From Virgibacillus sp. MSP4-1 (GTDB lineage Bacteria > Bacillota > Bacilli > Bacillales > Alkalibacillaceae): DNA of 64,000 bases. The notes under the pieces are model-generated. The model made no database searches, was not told the origin of the DNA, and saw only the letters and a program-made list of their open reading frames with translations. Location of the stretch: NCBI RefSeq assembly GCF_010092505.1, contig NZ_CP048021.1, positions 2,108,001 to 2,172,000 on the forward strand, in the 5' to 3' direction. Below, in pieces: positions 7,553 to 17,240 of the stretch (positions within the stretch are counted from its first letter, which is position 1; every line of letters begins with the position of its first letter). The position numbers and the translations under genes were made by a program.

Positions 7553-8536
7553 ATGAACAACATCAAGATAAGAGAAGTCGCTATTTATCATCCCGAAAAG
7601 ATTGTGCATAACCATTTTTTTATTGACCATTTTAAAGAAAAAAAGGATATTTCGCACTTCTTAGAGGTCATGGGAAGAGAAAACCGATACGTGATTGATA
7701 ATGAAGAGGAAAACGGATTAACGATGGGGATTGAAGCGAGTAAAACGGTACTTGAGAGAGCAAATTTAACCGGAGAGGACATTGATATGATTGTCTTTTC
7801 AACTCAGGTTCCGGAAACCACCTTCCCTACAAATGCCATCTATGTCCATCATGCCATTAACGCTAAAAAACAAGCCATTACAATGGATACAAACGCGAAC
7901 TGTGCCGGTATGACAATTGCTGTGGAACAGGCATCCTATTATATGAAAGGGAATCCTAACGTCCATAAGGCTTTAATCATCGGTTCTGATTACAACACGC
8001 TCGTCAGTAACCCTGACGAAGAAATCACTTATGCGAATTACGGGGATGCCGCAGCTGCTGTGATTTTAGAAAAAACGGAGGAGAACACCGGGTTTATCGA
8101 TTCTACGTATTTTTCCGATTCGTTTATCCGCGATAAGATCCGATTTCCTAAAGACGGCTTATCGAAAAGCATCTTAGAGGATAAAAGTGTTTCTACCATT
8201 CGCTGGCAGAAGTTTGATGGATCCCAGGCCTTACCCCCAGCGTATGACATGATTTCTACGTTGTTAGAACGCAATCAGCTGGATGCTAAAGACATCAAGG
8301 CCTACTGTTTGTCACAATTTGCTTTGAGCAACATCCTGAGAATTCAGGAACATTTTGCTCTTGATGACGAACAAATCGTCTATGTTGGCGATCGATTTGG
8401 ATATACAGGTACAAGCAGTCCTTTTATTGCCTTACACGAAGGAATTAAAGATGGACGTATCCAGCGCGGGGACTACGTGCTGTTCTGGACAGTCGGAGCA
8501 GGTCACGAATTAGTCGCTACTTTATTTAAATATTAA
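7553..8536 (+). CDS. 3-oxoacyl-ACP synthase III-like (KASIII/FabH fold) protein with altered catalytic triad
   Basis: The 327-residue protein has the thiolase-fold layout of FabH: VFSTQVPETTFPTNA, then the nucleophile Cys117 in NANCAGMT, then YGDAAAAVIL. The other two triad residues appear to be missing. The HQAN-type histidine position reads SQFALSN (Ser254), and the GNTS asparagine position reads GYTGTSSP (Tyr284). Ordinary fatty-acid initiation is therefore doubtful. A specialised acyl transfer, acyl-thioester hydrolysis or a binding role is possible. The start has AAAAGGAG upstream. It follows the STAS-like gene and ends at a strong bidirectional terminator. Confidence 0.82.
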   Translation: MNNIKIREVAIYHPEKIVHNHFFIDHFKEKKDISHFLEVMGRENRYVIDNEEENGLTMGIEASKTVLERANLTGEDIDMIVFSTQVPETTFPTNAIYVHHAINAKKQAITMDTNANCAGMTIAVEQASYYMKGNPNVHKALIIGSDYNTLVSNPDEEITYANYGDAAAAVILEKTEENTGFIDSTYFSDSFIRDKIRFPKDGLSKSILEDKSVSTIRWQKFDGSQALPPAYDMISTLLERNQLDAKDIKAYCLSQFALSNILRIQEHFALDDEQIVYVGDRFGYTGTSSPFIALHEGIKDGRIQRGDYVLFWTVGAGHELVATLFKY

Positions 8537-8600
8537 TGTGACAATTATTAATGTGACAACATTTTTCATAAAAACAGGATCGTATTCGCCTCAGAAACGA

Positions 8601-8642
8601 TAAAAGCCTTTTGACTGCTATAACAGCATTCAAAAGGCTTTT
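8601..8642. terminator. Bidirectional terminator
   Basis: AAAAGCCTTTTGA pairs with TCAAAAGGCTTTT, with A and T runs on both sides. It serves the converging KASIII-like and chemoreceptor genes. Confidence 0.9.
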
Positions 8643-8667
8643 CTGTGTGATTTGCAAGAGTAGATTT

Positions 8668-10368
8668 TTACATTTTAAACTGACGCACCAGACCGTTTAG
8701 TTCCTCAGCAAGCTGTGATAACTGCTCGGAACTTGCGGTTACCTCCTGCATGGTACTGTTTGTCTGCTGTGAGGCTGCGGCAGATTCCTGCACTCCGGAT
8801 GCAGCCTCTTCAGATACGGAAGCAATTTCTTCAATAGAAGCATCCATTTTTTGACTTGAATTCGTCATCTCTGTAAGATTATTGGTAACAAATCCTACAC
8901 TGGCAGCAATTTCGTCGATGGCAATACGAAGGGTTTCAAAAGTTTCTTCCATCGATTGAATTTCATTTGCTCCTTTTTCCACTTCAGCATAACCCTCTTC
9001 AAGTGATTGAACCACGGTTGAGGATCCTTCCTGAATGCTACCCACAATTGTCGTAATTTCTGTGACAGAATCAGACACCTGTACAGCTAATTTCCGAACC
9101 TCATCCGCTACTACAGCAAATCCTTCCCCATGTTCTCCTGCTCTGGCAGCTTCTATGGCAGCATTTAAGGCTAACAGATTCGTCTGGTCTGCGATGTCCT
9201 TAATGACGGTTACCAGTTTTGAAATTTCACTCGACTGGGCATCTAAGTCTTTTACCTTATCCACCGATTGATCAAAAATGGAGTAAATGGACTTCATTTG
9301 ATTTACGGATCGGTTCATCAGCTTTCTTCCATCATGCGTCATATCCAAAACTTGCTTTGAGGCATCATAAGTTAGCTCACTATCCTCATTTGATTCTCTT
9401 AATTTCGTAGAGAAAGCTGTGACATTTTCCGCCATTTGACTCGCATGGTTCGCCTGATTCTCAGATCCAGAAGCGATTTCTTCCATTGCCGCCGAAACCT
9501 TCTCTGTGCCCTTCATGACTTCATTGGCGGACTGTGTAAGTTCTTCACTATGAGCAGACACTGTCTCAGACACAGAATGAATTTTACCTAATAGTTTCTT
9601 TATATGGTGACTCATGTCGTTCGTAGACTCTACAAGCTGGCCAATTTCATCCTTGGATTCCACCTGTAAATCTTCGTCAGATAAATCTCCATCTGCCATT
9701 TTCTTCAACCGATTCATAACCGTCTTCAGCTGTTTCGTCATGCTTCGGGACAGGAGTGCTGCAATCAGGATTCCTAAAATGACCGCCAAAATCATAATGA
9801 TCAGACTAATACTCCCATTTGTACTACTCGCATTTACGATATCATTGCCCGTTTGATTCATCTGTTCTTCACGTTCAATCGCCAGTTGTTCAAAGGATTG
9901 AATCAATTCATCTGACAGCGGCTGAACCTCAGTTTCCATTATTTGCAGAGCTCTTTCTTTATTGCCCTTCTCGTACTCCGCATACACCTGATCTGTCAGG
10001 GTACCCCATTCGATTTTCTGATCAATCAGCTCTTGAACCTTTCCGGACTTATCCAGTTCAAGCAACTCATTTTCCAAAGCAATGCTCTCTTCTATACCAT
10101 TCTGAAACTCTTCCTTGTATGTCTCATCTTCATATAACAAAAATCCCCGCAGCAAATTGGTTCGCTGGGACATATTTAAGGCAATCTTTTCTGCTTTCAC
10201 TAATGAATTCAATTGTTCATCATTTAACTCTTTTACTTTATCATTCGTATTTTGATTGAAAATTAACGTTGTGATTCCCAATACTAAAACGAATAAAATA
10301 ATCGTTGAAAAAGCTGCAAAAAGTTTTGATCTGATGCTTTTAAAGTTGAATACTTTTAGATTTTTCAT
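8668..10368 (-). CDS. Methyl-accepting chemotaxis protein
   Basis: A 566-residue membrane chemoreceptor. A first membrane helix at about 15-37 is followed by an extracytoplasmic helical sensor of about 150 residues, like the four-helix-bundle sensors. A second membrane helix lies near 188-210, then a HAMP linker. The long coiled-coil signalling domain has the conserved hairpin tip ([21 protein letters not shown], about residues 395-415), which contacts CheA and CheW. The sensed ligand is unknown. No chemotaxis kinase genes are nearby, as is usual for receptors encoded alone. Its leader contains the 150-bp repeat at 10397-10546. Confidence 0.95.
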   Translation of the reverse strand: MKNLKVFNFKSIRSKLFAAFSTIILFVLVLGITTLIFNQNTNDKVKELNDEQLNSLVKAEKIALNMSQRTNLLRGFLLYEDETYKEEFQNGIEESIALENELLELDKSGKVQELIDQKIEWGTLTDQVYAEYEKGNKERALQIMETEVQPLSDELIQSFEQLAIEREEQMNQTGNDIVNASSTNGSISLIIMILAVILGILIAALLSRSMTKQLKTVMNRLKKMADGDLSDEDLQVESKDEIGQLVESTNDMSHHIKKLLGKIHSVSETVSAHSEELTQSANEVMKGTEKVSAAMEEIASGSENQANHASQMAENVTAFSTKLRESNEDSELTYDASKQVLDMTHDGRKLMNRSVNQMKSIYSIFDQSVDKVKDLDAQSSEISKLVTVIKDIADQTNLLALNAAIEAARAGEHGEGFAVVADEVRKLAVQVSDSVTEITTIVGSIQEGSSTVVQSLEEGYAEVEKGANEIQSMEETFETLRIAIDEIAASVGFVTNNLTEMTNSSQKMDASIEEIASVSEEAASGVQESAAASQQTNSTMQEVTASSEQLSQLAEELNGLVRQFKM

Positions 10369-10396
10369 AGGATGTCACCTCTGTCTTTTCTAGTTG

Positions 10397-10546
10397 ATAA
10401 AGTACAACTTCCATCAGTGGTGGGCTCGTTCCCCCATTGATGATTCGTTGAACTTATCAGGAATTTGCTGACCGTTGATTCCCGCACTAATTGGGTTACC
10501 CTTAACACCACCTGAATTGGGTGGATTACGGCCGTTCATGCGTGAT
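10397..10546 (+). repeat. Dispersed 150-200 bp repeat (family B), full-length copy
   Basis: It begins ATAAAGTACAACTTCCATCA and ends near GTTCATGCGTGAT, with a middle block like GTTGAACTTATCAGGAATTT. Full-length relatives are at 23152 and 40055; shortened copies are at 44486 and 57719. This one lies in the leader of the chemoreceptor gene. Confidence 0.8.
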
Positions 10547-10794
10547 GAAAAGGTCTGCAAATGAAATTCCAGTTCCTTTTCACCAAAGTTTCTTTATGCA
10601 TAAATCATCAATCTATCTAAAATATGTATATATGTTTATCGATCTCCCCATTTCTCAAAATAATCCTCCAGTTTCGTTAAAATTTTCTCATTTCTTCACC
10701 CATTCACAGTACAAACGCTACCAATCGCATAATAGATACAGAAAAATTTTCAGCTCCCCATTTAATATCGACTGCTTCCCTGAAATCTTTAGTA

Positions 10795-10940
10795 GGTGCC
10801 TGTCACCCCCCGAATAATCTTGTTTCACAAAATGTTTCACATTGCACCCGGGGCAGCGACCGAGGGCGTGCAAGGCTTCTGGACTGCGGACTTCTTTGTC
10901 CTGGGACAGTGTACCTGTCCCCGGGGTGGTGACAGGCACC
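10795..10940. repeat. Composite REP unit: long arm plus truncated arm, inverted
   Basis: A long arm at 10795-10840 (GGTGCCTGTCACC start, two TGTTTCAC blocks) faces an inverted GGGGTGGTGACAGGCACC at 10923-10940. Both GTGCC ends point outward to the flanking genes. A GGGACA palindrome (10903) sits inside against the second arm. Confidence 0.85.
10903..10921. repeat. GGGACA...TGTCCC palindrome
   Basis: GGGACAGTGTACCTGTCCC, a seven-base-pair inverted repeat of the second short family, nested in a composite REP unit. Confidence 0.7.
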
Positions 10941-10970
10941 TGAATAAAAATAATCAAAAAATTCTAAGTA

Positions 10971-11028
10971 ATATATTGCATTTCGACACGGAGCATAGTA
11001 TTATAGATTCCATCGATATATTGCATAT
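10971..11028. promoter_or_regulatory. Two copies of a putative operator upstream of brnQ
   Basis: ATATATTGCATTT (10971-10983) and ATATATTGCATAT (11016-11028) precede brnQ. The inverse of a near-identical word lies in front of the GntR gene at 13311. Shared sites suggest that regulator controls both genes. Confidence 0.55.
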
Positions 11029-11066
11029 GGGTAATACATTATTTAGCACCAAAGGGGGCACTTATC

Positions 11067-12425
11067 ATGAAAGGGAAACTGTCTTTTTCGTCTTACGCAG
11101 TCATTGGAGTCATGTTATTTGCATTATTTTTTGGAGCTGGTAATCTAATTTTTCCAGCAAACCTCGGCCAGAATGCTGGTACTAACGTCTGGTCAGCGAC
11201 ATTTGGATTTTTAATTACAGGAGTAGGGCTGCCGCTGCTTGGAATTATTGCCATGAGTTTTTCAGGAAGTCGAAATCTCCAGGAGCTTTCAAGCCGTGTA
11301 CACCCGGTTTATGCTGTGTTTTTCACATCACTGCTTTATTTAACAATCGGGCCATTTTTCGCTTCTCCCCGTACAGGGACAGTGGCATTTGAAATTGGTA
11401 TATCGCCTTTTGTAAGTGAGTCTTCACAGCAGATCGCCTTATTTATTTTTACATTAGTGTTTTTTGCAATCGTACTTTTATTTTCATTAAAGCCTGCAAA
11501 GCTTGTTGATAATATCGGGAAGTTTTTGGCACCTGGACTCGTGGTTCTGCTTGCGGTTCTTCTGATTACGGCAATCGTCAATCCGATGGGAGCCATGGAA
11601 GCACCCCAGGAAGCTTATACTAGCGGGGCATTCATCACTGGCTTCCTTGAAGGATATAACACCATGGATGCACTGGCATCGCTGGTATTTGGAATTATCG
11701 TCATAAATGCGATCCGCTCCTTAGGTGTTACATCCAATGCCGACGTTCTCAGAATTACCGTAAAGGCGGGCAGCATCGCCATCTTGCTGCTTGGAATGAT
11801 TTATGTCGGCATTGCCTATTTAGGAGCAACGAGCACACAGGTATTCGGAATCTTTGAAAATGGGGGACCCGTTCTTAGTAACGCCGCATCCCATTATTTT
11901 GGAACATTCGGGTCCATTCTGCTTGCGGTTACCATTACATTGGCCTGTCTGACCACTGCGATCGGGCTAACGACCGCCAATGCGGAATATTTTCATACAC
12001 TGTTTCCGAAAATCAGCTATAAAGCACTGGTTGTTTTCTTTGCAACCTTAACCTTTGTCATCGCAAACTTTGGATTGACGAACATTATCACCTATTCTGT
12101 ACCGGTTCTCATGTTCCTGTATCCACTGGCTATTGTACTCATGCTTCTGACATTTTTGTCGCCGTTGTTTAATCATGCACGCCTTGTTTATGCGGCAACG
12201 ATTGCGGTAACGTTCTTAATCAGCATTTTTGATGGACTTAAATCACTCTGTCAGTCACTGGGGATTGAGTATTTCGGTTGGATGCAGCCGATCGTAAACT
12301 TCTATGAGCAATCATTACCGTTATACAATCAGGGCCTCGGATGGCTGCTGCCGGCCGTTGCCGTTATTGTAGTCACCGGTGTCATCAGCCGTTTTCAAAA
12401 AACAGCTGAGGTTCATGCATCATAA
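11067..12425 (+). CDS. brnQ: Branched-chain amino acid transporter BrnQ (LIVCS family)
   Basis: The start is ATG 11067, behind AAAGGGGG. The 452-residue protein has about 12 hydrophobic segments and the family's N-terminal signature FFGAGNLIFPANLGQNAG. This family imports leucine, isoleucine and valine with Na+ or H+. It is monocistronic and ends before a GC-rich bidirectional terminator. A GntR-family gene converges on it, and their upstream regions share an AT-rich 13-bp word. A substrate other than branched-chain amino acids is unlikely but not excluded. Confidence 0.95.
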   Translation: MKGKLSFSSYAVIGVMLFALFFGAGNLIFPANLGQNAGTNVWSATFGFLITGVGLPLLGIIAMSFSGSRNLQELSSRVHPVYAVFFTSLLYLTIGPFFASPRTGTVAFEIGISPFVSESSQQIALFIFTLVFFAIVLLFSLKPAKLVDNIGKFLAPGLVVLLAVLLITAIVNPMGAMEAPQEAYTSGAFITGFLEGYNTMDALASLVFGIIVINAIRSLGVTSNADVLRITVKAGSIAILLLGMIYVGIAYLGATSTQVFGIFENGGPVLSNAASHYFGTFGSILLAVTITLACLTTAIGLTTANAEYFHTLFPKISYKALVVFFATLTFVIANFGLTNIITYSVPVLMFLYPLAIVLMLLTFLSPLFNHARLVYAATIAVTFLISIFDGLKSLCQSLGIEYFGWMQPIVNFYEQSLPLYNQGLGWLLPAVAVIVVTGVISRFQKTAEVHAS

Positions 12426-12550
12426 TATGTGAACAAATGCGGGCGCGCCTGGTTCGTGACACCAGCAATACAGGGAAATTTGCCGCGTGCTGGAGCCGGT
12501 CGTGGCCTGTCATGATTTCTTAGGTACAAATCCGTAATCTTATATTTCCT

Positions 12551-12590
12551 AAAAAAAGCGGGCCTCCTCCTTGTTGAGGGGCCCGTTCTT
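12551..12590. terminator. Bidirectional terminator between brnQ and the GntR gene
   Basis: GCGGGCCTCCTC and a GAGGGGCCCGT partner form a strong hairpin, with AAAAAAA before it and TTCTTTATTT after it. Confidence 0.85.
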
Positions 12591-13243
12591 TATTTGCTGA
12601 AACTCCTTGGCAGGGTTCGAAGCCAGTTTTCTTTCATAATGGCTGCAGCTTTCTCTTTGTCACCTTGTTTCATCAGGTGAATAATCGACTTGTGTTCATC
12701 AATGGATTCTTCCGTCAGAATGATAGAGTTATAGAAAAAATGTCTGTGAACATGCGCCTGCAAAGACTCGAGACTGCTTTGGATATAAGGGTTGTTTGCG
12801 ATATCAACAATCAGCTGGTGAAATTCTTCATCAACATTCAGCGCTGCATAGCTGTTATTGGAGTGGATAGCTTGTGCGAAACGTTCATTAATGGCTTCAA
12901 GCTGGGCAAGCTGATCGGTTGTCATTTGGTCAATCGCCAGTTCTGCGGCTAGTGACTGTAATGCGGCCAGTGGCGGGAGCAAATCTTTAATGGCCTCCCG
13001 TTCAATTTCGGTTACCTGTGTCGCCTTCCCCGGATACATTTTGACAAATCCCCGTACTTCCAGGAGCTGCAAGGATTCTCGTATCGGCGTCCGGCTAACT
13101 CCTAATGCATCTGCCAGTTCTTTATCATTTAGCTTTTCACCTGGAAGCAGCGTACCATCAATAATCCACTGCTGAATCTGTGTAAACGCATATTCCTTCG
13201 CAGACTGACGAGCATGTTTGGCATAGTTTGCAGGTATGGGCAT
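12590..13243 (-). CDS. GntR-family regulator, FadR/FCD subfamily
   Basis: The start is ATG 13243, with AAAGGCGG upstream; an ORF extension to 13294 lacks a site. The 217-residue protein has an N-terminal winged helix (LNDKELADALGVSRTPIRES, about residues 40-60). The C-terminal all-helical FCD domain contains the metal-binding pattern EEFHQLIVD, then HRHFFYN and DEHKSII. FCD regulators usually sense carboxylates or amino acids. Because it converges on brnQ and shares a possible operator with it, control of branched-chain amino acid uptake is the likeliest role. That link is inference. Confidence 0.85.
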   Translation of the reverse strand: MPIPANYAKHARQSAKEYAFTQIQQWIIDGTLLPGEKLNDKELADALGVSRTPIRESLQLLEVRGFVKMYPGKATQVTEIEREAIKDLLPPLAALQSLAAELAIDQMTTDQLAQLEAINERFAQAIHSNNSYAALNVDEEFHQLIVDIANNPYIQSSLESLQAHVHRHFFYNSIILTEESIDEHKSIIHLMKQGDKEKAAAIMKENWLRTLPRSFSK

Positions 13244-13310
13244 GGATATCCGCCTTTCTACATCTTCATATTGTATGAGTATAGTATACATCAAAAATTG
13301 TCTCTTTGAA

Positions 13311-13323
13311 ATATGCGATATAT
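13311..13323. promoter_or_regulatory. Putative operator upstream of the GntR gene
   Basis: ATATGCGATATAT, the reverse of ATATATCGCATAT. It matches the two words in front of brnQ, suggesting autoregulation. Confidence 0.5.
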
Positions 13324-13329
13324 TGGGGA

Positions 13330-13465
13330 GGTGCCTGTCACCACCCGAATTTTGTCGAATAATAAAAAGAGGCTCACCTCCCCTAATCAGATCAGAAGGT
13401 AAGCCTCTATTTTATAGCCGTGAAACATTATGTGAAACAAGATTTTTCGGGTGGTGACAGGCACC
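13330..13465. repeat. Composite REP unit: short arm plus inverted long arm
   Basis: A short arm (13330-13360) and a long arm (13420-13465) face each other. Between them lies an imperfect hairpin of GAGGCTCACC and AGGTAAGCCTC flanked by A/T runs, which could terminate transcription of the acyl-CoA synthetase gene. The long arm ends three bases from that gene's stop. Confidence 0.9.
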
Positions 13466-13468
13466 AAC

Positions 13469-15088
13469 CTATCTCGCTCTTTCCCGCAGCTTGAATTTTT
13501 GTACTTTTCCGCTGGCTGTCATTGGGTATTCATCTGTAAATTTGATGTATCTCGGGATTTTGTGTCTTGAAATTTTTCCCTGACAAAATTCACGAACCTC
13601 TTCCTCTGTTACGCTTGAGTCTTCTTTAGGAATAATCCATGCCATTATTTCCTCGCCGTATTTTTCATCGGGGATTCCAATAACCTGAACATCGAGAACG
13701 TCGGGGTGTGTGTACAGGAACTCTTCAATTTCTCTTGGATAAATATTTTCACCGCCGCGGATCACGATGTCCTTGATCCGCCCTGTAATTTCCACATAGC
13801 CATTTTCATCCTTGATGCCGATGTCCCCGGTATGGAGCCAGCCATCCTTATCAATGGTGTTTTTCGTCGCTTCTTCATTGTTGTAATAGCCTTTCATCAC
13901 CAGATAGCCTCTCGCACAAAGCTCGCCGGGTGTATTAGGAGGCAGTGTTTCATTCGTAGCAGGATCGACAATTTTGACTTCCACATTCGGCTGGGCCTTC
14001 CCGACTGTACTTACTCTGAGTTCAATAGGATCATCTGTTTTGGATTGGGTTATTACTGGGGAGGATTCAGTCTGCCCGTAAGCGATGGTGATTTCCGAAA
14101 TGCCCATCTTGTCCATGACCGAGCGCATGACCTCAATCGGGCAATTGGATCCGGCCATGATACCGGTGCGTAAATGACTCAAATCGTATTGATCAAAGGA
14201 AGGATGATTGAGCTCGCCAATAAACATTGTTGGAACGCCATGTAATGCGGTACATTTTTCCTGATCGACCGCTCGTAAAACTTTTTCTGCATCAAAATGC
14301 TCGACCATGACCATTGTTGCCCCCTGGGATACAGAGGCTAACGTCCCCATCACACAGCCGAAACAGTGGAAAAGAGGAACAGGAATGCATAAGCGGTCCT
14401 CTCCGGTTAAATTCATACGTTCGGCCACTTGTTTCCCATTATTGACAATATTGTAATGGGACAGCATGACACCTTTCGGGAAACCGGTCGTGCCTGAGGT
14501 ATACTGCATATTAATCACTTCATCATCGTGCAAACTGTCCTTCCGTTCCAAAAGGCTCTCATCCGTAACGGACAGCCCCTTTTCCATGACTTCCTTCCAG
14601 GTATAGCAGCCGTCATAGCTTCGATCACTGATCACGATGATATTTTTTAAGTTTGGCAGTTTGCTTGATTTCAATTTCCCCTTCTCACTATGCTTCAACT
14701 CCGGACAAACTTCATTAAGAATATCAATATAGGAAGTATCCTTATAGGACTCTGTCAAAATCAGAGTCGTAGTGTCCGATTGCTTAAGCTGATATTCCAG
14801 TTCAGTCGCCTGGTAATTCGTATTTACGGTTACCAAAACCGCCCCCATTTTCCCCGAAGCAAACTGGGATAAAATCCATTCAGGCTGGTTATCCGCCCAA
14901 ATTGCGATATTCTCTCCCTTCTCAATCCCTAGAGACATAAAACCTTTGGCAGCCTCGGTGGATAACTCATCCAACTGTTGATACGACCACCTTAAACCTT
15001 TCTCAGGATACACGACGGCTTCCCGATCCGGATGTTCCATGGCCTCCTTTTCGAGTAGTTCACCAATCGTTTGGTTTAGTAATGACAT
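13469..15088 (-). CDS. AMP-forming acyl-CoA synthetase
   Basis: A 539-residue ANL-superfamily enzyme that activates a carboxylic acid to acyl-AMP and then acyl-CoA. The phosphate loop is YTSGTTGFPKG (about residues 194-204), followed by the aromatic AYGQTESSP motif, GWLHTGDIG, and GRIKDIVIRGGENIYP. The C-terminal catalytic lysine lies in TASGKVQKFKLRE. Overall it resembles medium/long-chain fatty acyl-CoA synthetases such as YngI. It is a single-gene unit with a cre-like site upstream (15176), which fits carbon-catabolite control of fatty acid use. The chain-length preference is unknown. Confidence 0.92.
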   Translation of the reverse strand: MSLLNQTIGELLEKEAMEHPDREAVVYPEKGLRWSYQQLDELSTEAAKGFMSLGIEKGENIAIWADNQPEWILSQFASGKMGAVLVTVNTNYQATELEYQLKQSDTTTLILTESYKDTSYIDILNEVCPELKHSEKGKLKSSKLPNLKNIIVISDRSYDGCYTWKEVMEKGLSVTDESLLERKDSLHDDEVINMQYTSGTTGFPKGVMLSHYNIVNNGKQVAERMNLTGEDRLCIPVPLFHCFGCVMGTLASVSQGATMVMVEHFDAEKVLRAVDQEKCTALHGVPTMFIGELNHPSFDQYDLSHLRTGIMAGSNCPIEVMRSVMDKMGISEITIAYGQTESSPVITQSKTDDPIELRVSTVGKAQPNVEVKIVDPATNETLPPNTPGELCARGYLVMKGYYNNEEATKNTIDKDGWLHTGDIGIKDENGYVEITGRIKDIVIRGGENIYPREIEEFLYTHPDVLDVQVIGIPDEKYGEEIMAWIIPKEDSSVTEEEVREFCQGKISRHKIPRYIKFTDEYPMTASGKVQKFKLRERAR

Positions 15089-15175
15089 GAATTTTTAACC
15101 TCCTCTGAATTTATTAAAAGGCTTTAATCATGCTTGTTTATCCTTTTATTTCTAAGCCTTTTTTAAACAATTAGT

Positions 15176-15189
15176 TGAAACCGCTTACA
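15176..15189. promoter_or_regulatory. cre-like CcpA site upstream of the acyl-CoA synthetase
   Basis: TGAAACCGCTTACA matches the cre consensus TGWAARCGYTWNCW at all but one position. It lies 88 bp before the start codon. Confidence 0.6.
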
Positions 15190-15327
15190 AAATTGGCTAT
15201 GTTTTTACAGAATGAATAAGTTTATATTTATGTATAATGATTGAACTCTTCTTTTACCATTCATAGAGACAACATCCCTGGCTATTATATGTTTATTATC
15301 TTTTACAGCATTTTATCATTAAAATAT

Positions 15328-15494
15328 GGTGCCTGTCACCGCCCGAATAATCTTGTTTCACAAAATGTTCCACGCTCCCTTCAGTAAACAATACATTATG
15401 AAAACAGAGGACGAAAACGGTTGGTTTCATCCCCTGTTCATTTGCGAGAAGCAATTATATATCATTCGACAAAATTCGGGTCGTGACATGCACC
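15328..15494. repeat. Composite REP unit: long arm plus inverted short arm
   Basis: A long arm at 15328-15375 and a short arm at 15464-15494. The short arm has two changes in the core (GTCGTGACATGCACC) and overlaps the last codons of panF. Confidence 0.9.
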
Positions 15495-16900
15495 ACTATA
15501 ATAAATACCACCAGCGATGCAACCACCGGAATTGTAACGGTATGTACTCCTAATAGATTGCCATTGGCTTCATTGTAAAAGTGAATACCTATATAAGAGC
15601 CGATTCCGGCAATCATGGATGTTATGGCTCCATATTTGTTGGCGGACTTCCAGTAAAGGCCCAGAACGAGCGGCCAGATAAACGCAGCTTCTAAACCTCC
15701 GAATGCAAATAGGTTGAGGAAGATGAGCAGCTCTGGTGGATGAATGGATAATAGAAAGGCAATCACCCCAATGATGCCCGTGACCCCCATACTGATTTTC
15801 CTGATTCGTTTTTCTGTTGCGTCCGGTTTCACATAATTAATATATAAATCTTTGACAACCGATGAACTGACCAATAGAAGCAGGGAGTCAACGGTGGACA
15901 TCATGGCTGCTAAAGGCGCTGCCAATATAATCCCGGCCAGCCACGGCGGTAATACCTCAAGAGCAATGAGCGGGATTACCTGATCGGCCACATCAATCCC
16001 GGGCAGTACCGGACGGGCAAAGACACCGATTAAATGCATATTTAACATGATAAACCCGACAACCACGGTTCCAATCAGCAACGCGCGGTGCATCGACTTC
16101 GAGTTTTTATAGGACATTGCCCGTACAGCTACTTGTGGCAAGGCGACGACACCGACTCCAACGAGAATCCAGAATGAAGATACATAAAAGGAGCTGAGCT
16201 GACCGTCTTGTCCATACGGAGTCACTAAATTTGGATTTTCCGCCATTAAATCCGAAAAAATGTTATTCAGACCCCCACCGGCAGCGACAACCGCTATCAG
16301 TAAAATTAAAGTTCCGAGAAACATAACAATCCCCTGAATCGTATCCGTTAAAGCTACGGCCCGAAAACCGCCAATGGTGACATATAGTAAAACTGATATA
16401 GAAAAAATAAATAAAGCCGAGACATAGGACAGGCCTGTGAGGGATTGAATCAAATGGGCCCCGCCAACCCACTGTGCAGCCATAGCGGAAAATAAAAAAA
16501 CAATAATGCTTACAGCCGACAGAATAACAACGGTTTTGCTATTGTATCTCCCTTTCAAAAAGTCGATTAATGTAACAGCCTTGTAGCGTCTGGCCATGAT
16601 CGCGAACTTTTTCCCCAGAATTAATAGAACAAAATATCCGGTCGCCACCTGAGTCATCGCCAGCAGCACCCAGCCAAGACCCATCGAATACGCAGCCCCC
16701 GGTCCACCCAGGAAACTCGACGCACTTCCATAGGTAGCCACCATCGTCATGGCCAGGACAAGCCCGCCGAATTCACGACTGCCAATAAAATAATCACTTA
16801 GAAAGGATGAAGATCCCGCCATTTTCCGATTGGACCAAATCCCTATCAGAAAAACAATAATCACAAATATAAGCAATGGAATCATAACTCCCCAGTTCAT
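15455..16900 (-). CDS. panF: Sodium/pantothenate symporter PanF
   Basis: A 481-residue sodium:solute symporter with about 13 membrane segments. It includes ATYGSASSFLGGPGAAY near residues 55-71 and the conserved APLAAMMSTVDSLLLL, both typical of PanF. It imports pantothenate, the coenzyme A precursor. The start ATG overlaps the stop of the upstream yhdT gene, so the two are translationally coupled. The final residues, HVTTRILSNDI, are encoded by a REP short arm, so the native C-terminus was replaced by repeat sequence. This tail lies after the last membrane helix and is probably tolerated. Confidence 0.92.
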   Translation of the reverse strand: MNWGVMIPLLIFVIIVFLIGIWSNRKMAGSSSFLSDYFIGSREFGGLVLAMTMVATYGSASSFLGGPGAAYSMGLGWVLLAMTQVATGYFVLLILGKKFAIMARRYKAVTLIDFLKGRYNSKTVVILSAVSIIVFLFSAMAAQWVGGAHLIQSLTGLSYVSALFIFSISVLLYVTIGGFRAVALTDTIQGIVMFLGTLILLIAVVAAGGGLNNIFSDLMAENPNLVTPYGQDGQLSSFYVSSFWILVGVGVVALPQVAVRAMSYKNSKSMHRALLIGTVVVGFIMLNMHLIGVFARPVLPGIDVADQVIPLIALEVLPPWLAGIILAAPLAAMMSTVDSLLLLVSSSVVKDLYINYVKPDATEKRIRKISMGVTGIIGVIAFLLSIHPPELLIFLNLFAFGGLEAAFIWPLVLGLYWKSANKYGAITSMIAGIGSYIGIHFYNEANGNLLGVHTVTIPVVASLVVFIIVVHVTTRILSNDI

Positions 16901-17199
16901 GAGGACCTCTCCTCCTCCCTATCCTCATCTTCTTCATCAAAGGAAACTTCCTTAAGGACAAACTTCACAACAGCCCAAACTAGCAGAACCATTACGATAA
17001 ATCCCAGGATACAGCTGTAAAAAAACCAGGACGGAAAGCCAAAAACATATGTATATTCATCCGGGGAAACTGATCCCAAACCATACGCGAACCCATACCA
17101 CCAGATGAAGTTAAATAAAGCCAGAGCACATCCGATGAGAGCCTCGCGATGGGCAATTTTGAATTTCTGGTTCCGGGTTAAAGGTTTGTTTTGATTCAT
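16897..17199 (-). CDS. yhdT: YhdT-like small membrane protein (DUF997)
   Basis: The start chosen is ATG 17199, six bases after GGAGGT; an adjacent ATG at 17202 is too close to that site. The 100-residue protein has two membrane segments (ALIGCALALFNFIWWYGFAY and a second near residues 55-80) and an acidic C-terminal tail. DUF997 proteins are routinely encoded just before panF. An accessory or small-subunit role in pantothenate uptake is likely but unproven. It overlaps panF by four bases (ATGA). Confidence 0.87.
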   Translation of the reverse strand: MNQNKPLTRNQKFKIAHREALIGCALALFNFIWWYGFAYGLGSVSPDEYTYVFGFPSWFFYSCILGFIVMVLLVWAVVKFVLKEVSFDEEDEDREEERSS

Positions 17200-17240
17200 C
17201 ATGGACCTCCTTCCGTACATGTGCCTCTTTCCAATACGTA

